Assembly (NCBI GenBank): GCA_037903475.1
Contig: JBAJFG010000549.1
Span: forward strand, 2,852,001-2,916,000
Length of the DNA: 64,000 bases
Reading direction: 5' to 3'
Origin: Ancylostoma caninum
Taxonomy: Eukaryota > Nematoda > Chromadorea > Rhabditida > Ancylostomatidae
The notes beneath the pieces were generated by a model, which searched no databases, was not told the origin of the DNA, and saw nothing but the letters and a program-made list of their open reading frames with translations. Position 1 is the first letter of the stretch. Every line of letters begins with the position of its first letter. The translations under genes and the position numbers were made by a program. Below are positions 24,488 to 35,860 of this stretch, piece after piece.

Positions 24488-26334
24488 TTTTGCCTTATTA
24501 TGACTCACATCTGAGTTGCTGCGTGGCTCCTGCCAAATGAAGACTCATTTGCTGTGTAGGCACGGACTAGTGGTAGTGGCTACAATGGGTTGAGCCCTTT
24601 AGAAATCCCGGAGAGAAGTTCTGGCATTGGAGGAGACACAGCAACAAACAGGGAAGCTACTGAACAAGCAACAAGTCATAAAATGTCTTAAAAATAGAAA
24701 ATAAAGACAAATTCGATTTTTGCAGAAGAAAACTACCCAATATCCAAATGAAGCGGTGTCTGTGGGAAGTATGGAGAGCATGAGAACTGGCCAAACAAAA
24801 GGAAAAAAAGGTAAAACGAGAAAAGTAATATCCGTAATTAGTAGTAATTGCCGAAACAAATTGGAGGAAAAAACGAAAAAAAAAGACAGTGCATCGTAAA
24901 ACAGCTGATATCTGAGATTCTCCGCGCTCGTTGAAGGTCTTGCAGCTCTAGCGCAACCATGACAACTCGTACGCCTTGGTTTGTTACAAGTCCGGCTGAT
25001 CCTAAGGGATGCTTTGGTATTTGCCGGTAGTGGGTGGTTTCTCTGTGATTTGTTTCTTGGAACTGTCCCTAGATCCAGGGAATTATTACATAGATAAAAC
25101 TGCTAAGAAGAAAAATTCCATGGGGCTGCGCTTTAAGGTAGATAGATACTTAAAGGAGAGAAGACCGCATGAGTGCAAGTAATACAATCTTATCATGTCC
25201 AGAATTTGATCTTTTGAGGAACTCAAACGTTGACGAAGCAGACACAATAGATGAATGGATAGCAGTGGATGTGAACGTGGCACTCGTATGCCATATGGTC
25301 TCATAGCATAAATATTTGCTAATGAAGCGAAATGTAGTGCTCGAAGAATGGGGAGCGCACAGGAAACTCGGAAGCATGTAGAAAAAGTGATTGCAGAGAG
25401 ATTTCCAGTTTTCACAGCATACCTTTTAATAAACAGCTCAACTTTGCACATATGTATGGAGCTGCACCCGTACAAACGTGTTTAGGTGGCCATCGTTGCA
25501 AGAAAAAGCTCAGAATATTGGGAGGTGCGATGGGCTAACCGGGAGAAAGAACACAACTGAGAAATACGGAGTGACCAGGTAAGAAGCAATATTGGGTAAA
25601 TCCAGGAGAAGGATCCTAGCCCTCAGATCAAGATCTTTTACGAGTTTTCGCTACGGGTAAAGAAGCTCCTTGAAGACGTCTTAAAATCACTCGGGAAAGC
25701 AGGCTTTTCTTAAAAAGGATCAGTAAAACAGAAAATTTTTTTCTTCCTGGCATTTTGCCCATTGTTGTTGCTGCTTTTTTAAAGGAATTAGAATGCTTTG
25801 CCGCATCTCCACTCCAGATATGTTTCTACATTTTTTGGTTCTTAATTATTAAAACTAAAAAATAATAATATAAAAATAAATAAAATAACTGAAACAAAAC
25901 TGTGCATTGCCTTGAATTTTATAATATTTCCCTCACACTATACATATACTTGTAATCACATGGGAATCTTATCAACGAATGTGTGACCCTGGTCTCCATC
26001 CTAATGAATGATGTACGTACATTGTTTATGTATACCTTGTTTCCCTCAAGTTCTTGAAGAATAGTTTTGCTAAACTTTCGTAGCTTTGGCCTTCACTGCT
26101 ACGCTATGTATAGAGTGAGGGGAGAGGGCAAGGAATCACTCACCTAATCCGCTACTTTAGCGAAAATACTTCGCAAGATTTCGAGCAAATACTTTACCTT
26201 CCTGCCATATCAAATGCTAAAACATTTTTGCAGCTTTTGTCTAGTAAACATCGAAGAAGCTATAAACGTCTACTATTATGATATTATATAAGAGTATAAT
26301 AATTAAAATTATAATAATTATAATATCCGTCTAC

Positions 26335-26526
26335 CAGTGGCGGACGCAGAAAGTGGGCGGGAGGGCGGGGGGGGGGGGGAGCGTGGGAAAAAAGTGGGGC
26401 CCCAGCCGTCTTGAGGACCTAGATGGAAAGTAAAATTAATAAAAATATTAATTATACCAATAAATAATAAATAAAAATTATGTTAAAAAATAATAATGCC
26501 TCCCCCCCCCTCCTCCGTCCCCACTG
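26335..26526. mobile_element. hAT-type MITE with 8-bp target duplication
   Basis: The 192-bp element starts CAGTGGCGGACGCAG and ends CCACTG, the ends typical of hAT elements. CCGTCTAC flanks it on both sides (26327-26334 and 26527-26534), a perfect 8-bp target-site duplication. It carries G- and C-homopolymers and no ORF. Confidence 0.88.
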
Positions 26527-26724
26527 CCGTCTACTAATACTTACCGATCGTCATTACAGAAATCAGAATGTTGGCCGTGGCACAGTTAACTAAAAAAGGT
26601 GCGCGATGCTTGGTGTTAAATTGCGAAACTTTTTTTTAGGAGAGGACATATCCCCCATCCACCGTTGTCGGAAAGGAACTGTACCTATTTACCAGTTACC
26701 GAATCCTGGAAGAGTTAGTCGTTT

Positions 26725-27460
26725 TGGCACTAATCCTGAGGCCCAAATATCTCAGAATTCACTGAAACTTTACCCTTGGGCTACTTATGATGACAAACGA
26801 GATATCGCGTTCATTTTGTACTGCGACCACATTTTGTAGGCTTCCGGTTACTGAACGGTAGATACGGTATCTTATAAAATTTTTCAAAATAAGCACAGAG
26901 GGGTGTTTACAGGCGCCGATCACCATAATTAACATGTCTCTTCATGACACTCCCATTTTACTTCTGGAATCCATAATTTCTCTCAATTCCATACAGTAAT
27001 CTCATCATTATAGAAAAACACATGATTACGGCGCAAACTGGTTACGATGTTTGTTTACCCAAGCACCTTAAGAGAGCCCTGTGTGTAGAAATTTGAGGGG
27101 TTCTGTGGATTACCGTATGTAAGATACTTATGAGTGAGTAAAAACCAGTCATATTAATTGCTTGAGGCTCGCTACAAAAGATTCAAACATTCCGAAAAAG
27201 TCCTATAGCTTTGATCACCTTTATTTTAGACTAGTATTGCTCCAAAATCTGATTTCTCGACTTATTAATATCATACCTAGTGCATCCGATCCTAGGTACA
27301 ATATCCATTGACACTCACCGTGGCCCTACAAAAATATAGTCACAGTACAATATGGATACTATGCTCGTATTCAGCAGGTCAAATAACCCGATTATGAGGA
27401 GCTCCAGCAAGGAAAGAAAACTCGAAATTACCGGAGCCAGGAATATGGAGTAGTGTCTTA
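26725..27460. mobile_element. Degenerate GGCACTATTC-family MITE
   Basis: The left end GGCACTAATCCTGAGG and the right end (complement of GACACTACTCCATATTCC) are diverged TIRs. The inside has the family's motifs: GTTACTGAACGGTAGATACG and CCTACAAAAATATAGTCAC, here in opposite orientations. Boundaries are approximate. Confidence 0.5.
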
Positions 27461-27477
27461 CCATCCATCTGCCACCT

Positions 27478-28159
27478 GCTCGGTTGAAAAAAGTAGACCC
27501 TAGAACTTGAAATCTAGGATTTCTTCTTTACTATCTTGATACAGAAATTCATTCACACTTTACCCTTCTTCTCTTCGTTATGCATTCTGAGGCAAATTTT
27601 AGTGGAAATCCCCTGCAGATTACTGGGAAATCCTGGAGGATTGCATAATTTGAATTGAACAGCGATAGTTGCCGCTGTAATTTACTTTTAGTTTTCCAAA
27701 GTATTTCAAACAAATTTCGGAAGCATCATGTGAAGTAGCCACCAAAATTAATCCTGTATTCAGTTTCCCTGCAGGACTCACCGTAGTTTGTGGTTTTATC
27801 GATGTGTGGTGTTTTATCTCTGTGTCCTAGTAAACATATGTATGTATCCGATAAGATTAGAATCACATGCAATCTATTTTTCAAAACCGTCGTCATTCTC
27901 TGCCGCCTGCTTGATGTTTTCTTGTCTTTTGCCATTTGAAACTTACTGAGGCTCGGTTGAAAAAAGTAGACCCTAGAACTTGAAATCTAGGATTTCTTCT
28001 TTACTATCTTGATACAGAAATTCATTCACACTTTACCCTTCTTCTCTTCGTTATGCATTCTGAGGCAAATTTTAGTGGAAATCCCCTGCAGATTACTGGG
28101 AAATCCTGGAGGATTGAATAATTTGAATTCAACAGCGATAGTTGCCGCTGTAGTTTACT
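27478..28159. repeat. 209-bp direct duplication with 264-bp spacer
   Basis: Copies at 27478-27686 and 27951-28159 begin GCTCGGTTGAAAAAAG and end TTTACT, differing at only about three positions. The high identity means a recent event. The spacer 27687-27950 is unrelated to the copies and could be what was gained between them. Confidence 0.93.
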
Positions 28160-29235
28160 CAAAAGTTATTAGATTAGTGCTTGCTTTTCAGCTTCTCAAC
28201 TTTTTTCTCTTCCTGCTGCTCTTGGAGATGTACATATTTCGCAACGGGGTTTGTCGTGGAGGCAGGAAGGTTATCAGTAACTAAAGCCCTAAAAAACATG
28301 ACCTATTCTATGTAAACAGCGGTCACGGGAGCAAAGCGTTCAATGTCTCTATTTTTGAATCACTACCTGGATGTTTGATCCATGTTTGAGATATTCCATG
28401 GCAGCTTAACGATCTAGTGCTCGTAGAGTGCTGCAGCTACCACCGTTGTTGGTTTGTTAACCCAGGCGTAGACAAGAAAAAAACTTTTTCCTATATGTCT
28501 TCGTTTTTCTGAACTTCGGCTCTAGTTACAAGGTGGAATTTTCGTCTCCTGATGTAGTGAAAAATTCAGCGGAACTGTCGCTGAAGAACGGTGGATGAGC
28601 GCAGGTGACAGGTGTAAATTCAAAGCTTTTTTCCTCTTTTTACTCCTCGTTTTCCCACGGACCAATTCCTGCACTTTCCTTGCAATACGGTTTTTCTTCC
28701 GCTTGCATCAGCAGGATTATAATTAAGAAATAATCTAGACTTCAGAAGCTTCTTAAAGTACGTGTAGAACTCAGTCGATAGGGTTATCTTTCATTTCTCA
28801 TAATTCATCGCTGACAGTTGTTTTTATTGCTACAGACAATCCCAAGCACCAGACACTGTGCAGTAGACTTCCACTTTGCAGCACATTGTCCAGGAAACAA
28901 TTCAGGATACGTTGTCAGACATTTCACTGATCTGCTTTTTGTGGACATTCCTTTCATTTTTACCACGCTAAATCTCTCTTTCCATCGTGATTCGTTTTTA
29001 TGACCACTAAAACTTCAAGGTGCACCATTGAGGTATTTTAGAATGCTTAATAATTTAACCCATTTGAGCGATTTTTTCCTCGTCTGCAAGAGCAGACTAA
29101 ATCGAAGAAAATTGAATAAAATCCTCAACTTGACAGAGATTTTAATGATATTGTAGGTCATTTTTCTACCTATCGTACCAATCATACTTTTCTATATTGG
29201 TAAGCCTATTCCATTAAAGTTTCAAATGTTTTCAG

Positions 29236-32200
29236 ATGAGAGTAATAGTTACGCTCTGCTTACTTTCCTCTTGGACTGCAATTAGTTTGCAAACTGAAGA
29301 TGCAACATCGTTGATACAGGTACATACATACCTCACTTCCCCTCATTAGTGCATACATATTGACATTCACACCTTCCTTCTGAACGTTCGAATTGTCGAA
29401 TGGTGAAAATTTCACGTTATTCAAATGTTCTTTCGAAACTACTTCCTTGAATGCTGCACTCACTGTGTAGAATACATAACACTGCTAATACGGAATAATT
29501 TGCTAGAGAGATGAGACCATTATATTCGGGATAGTTCGGAAAACTGAATGCTCGAGTATGAGAAAGTGAAACATCCCAAGAAGAATGAGAAATGCAGCAC
29601 CAACTCCTCTTTCAAGGTATGCAAATGTTCGAATGGGCCCCTAAATTAGTAATAAAAACAACAAAATTTTTCGGTTTTTATTCCTCGGTAAGTACTATAT
29701 AAGATATATAATAAGATAGTACTATATAAGATATTAAATACCAGTCATGTAAGAATAGTGAAATAGTACCAATCAGTGGCACGCTGAGCGGCGCAGCCTG
29801 CAGGATGGGGGGGGGGGGGGGAGTGGTCTCCGCTGTTTTGGAGACTTGTTGGTCATAATTTCAAAAATAAAATCACAAAAATGTTATTTCTAATACTGAG
29901 TGACTGAAAAATTTATTATAATTATCAGAAAAAATAAACCAATGCAAAATTTTCCAACTATTTTATAAACTATTTTCAAGAACATTCCCCTGCGTACGCC
30001 ACTGGTAAGTACCAATATTTAGTAGTTACTGCCCTGGAGAAGAGCTGTTCTCCAGAAATCCACTGAGCTTTCTAATTCCCCGAAGTATATCCTTAGTTTC
30101 AGTGAAAAATTACTCGCAGCCAGGAACTAAAACGGGCTCCCTGAACAACATTTCTTCATTTCCAGTCGATAATTGATTATTTCAGTCCATATTGGATGTC
30201 GATCGCGCTTTGGCCCAAGAGATACAAAACGACATTTCTCAAGCGAAGTTTGTTCTTGTTGTATAAGTTGGAATAAGCTCTGAATGTTTCATTGGACAGT
30301 ACTTCTGTGTTATAGAGAGAAACAAGATCAATTACGAAATGAGTTCGCAAACAACCTCAACAACTCCGTACAACGGCTGAAGAACGCCCTTGGGGAGCGA
30401 CTGACTAAGCTGAGAGACATCGAGCAGGTCAGTTCTACGAGAAAAACTACAGTTCAAAAAAATCATGAGTCCTTGAACAAGAGCAATTCCTATTCACTCT
30501 CGGATCTCCGCCAAGATTGGGATTATTTGACGTAAGTATTCCAGAAAGTTTGCGTAAGGATCTGGAAAGAAGATGCCGGAAAATTATCCATGAAAGCAAG
30601 TTTGGCGGTCTAGCATTGCTTTCACTAAGTACTGGCTTTAGAATATGAACTAGAAAGGTCAAATTGAAATTAAAACCTTCAATATCCTTTCCTCGCACAG
30701 CATGTACTTCATGTTGCCTACGTATTCATATTCTTTGCAAAAAGATAGCAAAGAACAAGAACTAACGATGAAATGAAACCTTTTAAAGGCCTACAAAGCT
30801 GAGGAATATGTGCAGAAACAGAATGCTCTGAACGAATGGAACAACCTCCTACAGGGAATCAACGAGACTAAAGCGGCTCTTGAGGAGGAAAAGGAAAAGG
30901 AGGTGCAGCAAGAGAAACAGGTGATTTAGACTCCTTAGCTTTATTTGCTCATATTGAGCAGCATACTGAGCATAGATGGGATTTTGGGGAATTCCACAAA
31001 CTTTTCACCTCACTCAGATATGTAAGTATTAGTGTGGGACTGGTAAAATGTGTAAAAAAGTACTGCTGGATACGCCTGTGCACCCTGGATTGGAGGAAAT
31101 TTTAGAAACTCTTCAAGAACAACACTCATTGCCAAAGAAGTTTGGGCTACAACGCCCTCCTAGTTCACTTTTCAGTCAAATGGTATTACCTCTGATACTA
31201 ACTTATACTACGTTTTTGTTAGTCTCTTGTTTGATACAATCGTAGAGTGACTGATGTTTTGTTCTGCCATTATATTTAGAGTTGCTACTGCAAAAAAAAA
31301 GAACAACATATATGAGGCCATTACCAGAATGAACAGCGTATATAAAGCCAGTCCCTCAAAATTGGTCAAAAAATGTCTTAATTAATTAATTTATTTATTG
31401 GATACATCACATAGGTGTACCATCAAAAGTCGTGTGACACAATTCACCAATAAATAGTTAAACCTACAAACGAAAAAGCTGAACAATACCTAATAATCTG
31501 ACCATTAGAAACGATATCTATTTCTTAAAAAAAGACATGATGGGAGGACGGCTGCCCAGCCCCTAGTTAAATTTCCGTGAAAAAAAGTAATGTCTTTGTA
31601 ATCATAAAAATTAATAATGTCTCTGGTGTGGAGCTAATCAAGTTCTGAGTCCAACAGTTAAAGCTCAGGAGTTCTGATTCCAAACATCTATACGAAGACA
31701 GGATTTGGCTTGAAAAGATAGGAAAAGACAACCTTACGGCATTTTTCCCGAAGAACATCAATTTCTCGTCATTTTGGACACAAACACAATTGTTATATAG
31801 ATATTCGGAATACGGAGCCTGAGAGTATGTTCTCAAATTTAACTTGGTCCACTTCCAGATTCTGATGGTTAACGGAGGATTTTGTGTAAATACACTTATT
31901 AAACTTTGGCTCTTTTCCCTCGTTATGGAGTAATAGTTGCATTCATTTGCTTAATCAAGAAACAGCCAACGAATTCAGAGCATTCGCGAACTTTTGAATC
32001 AGTTAAAGATGGCCTACCAGAAGAGAAAGGAACAGAAAGCTGCAGAAAAACAACAAGAAAAGGAGGTAAGATTTTCAGGTTGTCAAACGATATACGCTCA
32101 ATGCTGCAATAATTCGTTGATTCAAAAGGGTTTAGCAAATTCGCCAAGCCTGGCAAAAAGCCAAGGAAAAATTCGACCAGATCCAGGCCAAACTAAACGA

Positions 32201-35200
32201 CTCTGTCAACGCTCAAAGTGAGCGCAGAAAGGAGGTTAGCGGAGATTCTGTGGAAATTGCGGATTTGCTGCTCAGGAAATCATTAGACTTATTTAAATGC
32301 GGACTTTGAGATGCTGGAGAATATTCGGGCAACTTTGGGTGAAATCAGGACAATCATAAACCAGGAAAAAGCCGCGAGCGAGCAACAGAAGCAGCAAAGA
32401 CGTGACGAGTACGAGGATAAGCTAAATCAGATTAAGAGTAACGTCGGCGTGAGGAATTTTTGCACATTCATGGATTATTGATTGTATAGCAAATTCAGAT
32501 TTGGTTGAATTTCAGGCAATGAAGGATGATTTGGATGCGAGAGAGGAGGAATTGCGTCTAAAATATGCCGAGTTCAAACAGAAACAAAATGAATTTAAAG
32601 CAACAGTGCAGGTCCGCTTCGGCATTTCATGACCGTCATCACGGTAATGTCTAGCAGAGTAGTTTCCAGAAGGCTCTGCGAGACGGCGTCAAAGCTTCTG
32701 TGGTGATGGAGTTGGGGAACAAGCTACAGAGTGCCTTGGACAAAGTACGTTTGTAGTAATTTCGTCACTTTTCGCGCCTATTCCTGATATTCCTATGGAA
32801 CGGCTGTGTCATTAGCCTAAATCCATGCGAGAATTTCCAGAAAGCTCTGGACACAGTATTGTCGGAAAGTATGGAGAGCCAGAAGCAAGCGATGGCCGCA
32901 CCGAAGGCAACAGTACTAGACGAGTGAGCTATCCATAATATCTGTTCCATAGCAGTATTTTTTGGAAAGTCACACAGCAGAGACGAGTTTTCACGTCTTC
33001 ATAACCTCCACAGTGTTTGCTTGCAACTTCCAATATTAATCATAGGCCAAAAGTGTCAAGTCGAATGTTGATGTGGAACCTTTCCATGAGATTTCTGCTG
33101 GTTTTTCCGGCTTTTCTTCAAAATTTCTGAGAGTTTTATGCCTTTCAATCATTTCACAATATGGAAGGCAAGCACAATCTGTCTCTGGTTTTCTTAAACT
33201 AATCTGGTTTTGTTTTCTTTCCAGAATTACTGGTGTGTCCTCTTGGCGAACCGTGACTTGGATTCTGTTGGCACTTTGTATTCTTCTCTGCGTGGCGTTA
33301 ATAGCGTTGATTATTTACCAGGTAAGATAATACATGATGTACAAATTCTGGAGTGATTTCGCCTTGGAAGAATCCACTAGCGGAATCCGTGAATGCTCCC
33401 TGGAAGTTTTCTTTTCCAGCTTTCCTGAAGTGGACGAGTGTTCTCGCTAAAAATAGAGACATTTGAAGAGATTTACTCGTCTCAGCCAGTGACAGCAAGC
33501 AGTAGAAAAAATGTTGAAAACTGTAATCTTTTGCTCGCAAAATGCCTCCATCCTGGATGAGGGGGAAGCTCAGTACCCTTCTGGGAGGTTCGTGGAGCCG
33601 CTACAGAGAACAGTGCTGAAAGTATCATCTCCTAGTAGTTCCTTTCATATTTTATTCCCTGAAACTGTAGATATCTTCATGTCAGCTCTATTATGCACTA
33701 TAATTCATTTTTTATAAAGGAATCTTGATGCACGAAAACGTGAGTATTTTCATGGCCACCGTGAAAGTTGTAAATATTTTTCCGGCCCCTGTGTGTTTTG
33801 CTGGAGAGTTCAAAAGTTACTTAATTTACACGAAAATCAGCGTCTTCACTTCGCGAAGGCCATAAATCTGTAATGCTAGCTAATTTTACTTTTCGAGAAC
33901 TTTTCGTTTTCTGGCTAGAGCAACTTGTCACCACATTTTCGATTTCAACTTCTTCTCTCGCTTTTTTCCCGCCTTGGCTGAGCAACAGCGCTGAAACTGG
34001 TGCACTCGACGTCTGAACAATGCTCCATCCTAACTTTCTTTCGCTTATTTGCGTAGTTTCTCGGCGAATTGGATCCTGAAAAATGCAGATTTTCTATTTC
34101 TCTCCGATGACTTTGAAGTGAATGTTTATTTTAATGGCGATTTTGAACTTTGCATGGACTCTTTAGTGGATTTTTGCTGACTGCTCCACTGTTTTTTCAT
34201 AATTAGGGAGCATGTTGCTTCTCTGATAACTATGCAGCACGAACGCAGCCCAAACGGCGCAATGGTTCGAGTAGAAACCCTAGTAGCAACGGTTCCCAGC
34301 TGCTGCTATTCTCCCCTCAATTGCTGCGGTCCCTCACCAATTGCTGCTAAAGGCAAGAAAACTTGAGCAGCAATTGAGGGGAGTATGGCAACAACTGGGA
34401 ACCGTTGTTGCTAGTGTTTCTACTCGAACCACTACGCCGTTCGGGCTGCGTTCGTGCTGCATAGTTACCAGAGTTAGAGCTGGTGTTATGAATTCAGGAT
34501 CTACGTGCTTCTGAGACATATCCATGACTGACGTACACCAATATTCATGAAAACAATGCTATATTATACAATATACAATGCGATTACACCATACAATCCA
34601 AATATTTTGAGGACATAATACATAATGGTAACCTCTCCAATGTCCTCACTGTGGTTCTCCAACTCTACTCTCGAAAATATAAATAAATAAATATAAACAA
34701 TAAATAAACGAACATAATTTTACAACAGTGCATTCGGTTCCATGTATCTTCCTAAAAAGCCTACAACATTAATCCTCCGGAATGTAACGTATGATTTTTT
34801 TAATATTCTTTTGTGTTTTCCTGATTTTTTATAAATAAGTACTGATTTGCAGGTAAGTCAACGCAACAGGTATCAGCGCCTGGATGGTCAGGATGATGAG
34901 CGTGTGCCTATCGCCCAACCAGCTGCAAATCCAGGGTATGTTCGCAATTATTAGAACCTAAACCTTGAACCTCAGGGATGTCTCCCTTTCAATAGCATAA
35001 TCCAGAAAAAGAGTTGGTGGTACGTGTGCACCGTAAGGAGGAATAATTATCTTCCGAATAATCCTCGCAATTATGTTAAAAGTTCATTACCAAGTACTTC
35101 ATGTAAAGAAGAAACATTTCAGCACTACAAACATCTAATTCAGTAACTCAATTTGGGATCGAGTCTTATTCCTAACCATGAGTTTTCGACAAACTTGAAC

Positions 35201-35860
35201 TTTAACCCTAAATGATGAAGCTTAACCCCTAACCCAATGATTTAAACCTCAACTAGACCACCTCCATTGTGATCGATCGATTACAAGCGATCTTTTGGAC
35301 CGGAACCAAAGTTTTTTCCTCTCGAAAATGACCACTTCATCAACTTCAAATTAAATCAAAGGTGGCATATGTGTTTTTATAGAATTAATGGTGATCGATG
35401 TTGGCGAGAAAAATTGGAACATTTCATCATCGAACTGCTTTAAATTTATTTTATAGAAACTGAAATAGTCTAGAAACTCGTTTTGATGCATTCTCAAGTG
35501 GAATAAGTCGATCAGAGTTCGGATGAGGTCTTCCTATTCTCTATGGAAATTCATTTGAAAACGAAAATGACTAGTACTCCTTTCAAATTCTGCAAATCTT
35601 GCAAATCAAGCACAGTGGGCGTGATATAGCTACAGAAATACTGAGATCCTGCAAGAATCCTCACTTTTTTTAGGGGGGGGGGGTTGTGTTCGCTTAGTGA
35701 AGTTCCCGCACCCAAATGCAGTTTTTTCACCATTGTAATACTTCACACTTCTCATACTACTACTTTATCTCATACTTTCAGATACACACAGGAGAAAAAG
35801 GCATCGATACCTGTGTCGTCAGCACCAACAGTTCCGTACGGCGAAACACAGCAGTTCTAA
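29236..35860 (+). CDS. Type I membrane coiled-coil protein, paralogue B (unrecognised family)
   Basis: Exons: 29236-29319, 30186-30247, 30316-30427, 30789-30920, 31979-32065, 32136-32234, 32287-32448, 32516-32611, 32670-32744, 32841-32923, 33225-33321, 34853-34935, 35782-35860; about 416 residues. A signal peptide (MRVIVTLCLLSSWTAIS) is followed by some 300 residues rich in E, K, Q and L with heptad spacing and no cysteine, so a long extracellular coiled coil. The transmembrane exon begins ITGVSSWRTVTWILLALCIL and ends IIYQ. The cytosolic tail begins VSQRNRYQRL and ends GETQQF. TM and tail align with paralogue A (ITGxSSW, TWxLLxLCILL, VSxxxxYxRL). Most exons begin and end at codon boundaries, suggesting growth by exon duplication. 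The acceptor of exon 32287 is weak. Introns carry a hAT MITE and a palindromic MITE. AATAAA at 35943. The coiled coil suggests oligomerisation; the role is unknown. Confidence 0.8.
29774..30004. mobile_element. hAT-type MITE in intron 1 of paralogue B
   Basis: The element starts CAGTGGCACGCTGAGCG and ends CCCCTGCGTACGCCACTG, complementary hAT-like ends. GTACCAAT precedes it and recurs 4 bp after the right end (30009-30016), so the target duplication is offset or altered. A long G-run lies inside. Confidence 0.75.
34221..34473. mobile_element. Snap-back palindromic MITE, copy 1 (intron of paralogue B)
   Basis: Nearly the whole 253 bp folds on itself: left arm CTCTGATAACTATGCAGCAC, right arm its complement (GTGCTGCATAGTTACCAGAG), with arms of about 110 nt. 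Motifs AGCAATTGAGGGGAG and GGTTCGAGTAGAAAC repeat in both arms. A second copy lies at 57974-58215. Confidence 0.92.

Larger units (their letters stand above)
21341..29235. other. Long repeat-rich intergenic region
   Basis: Nearly 8 kb between the two paralogues. No ORF shows a domain, signal peptide or exon chain that I can support. It holds a short direct repeat (24414-24487), a hAT-type MITE (26335-26526), a degenerate GGCACTATTC-family MITE (26725-27460) and a 209-bp direct duplication (27478-28159). The segment 21560-24400 shows no structure that I can see. Confidence 0.6.

Noticed and set aside
35190..35260. CCCTAA-like motifs resembling telomeric repeats
   Set aside because: Irregular and not the nematode TTAGGC repeat; too few units.
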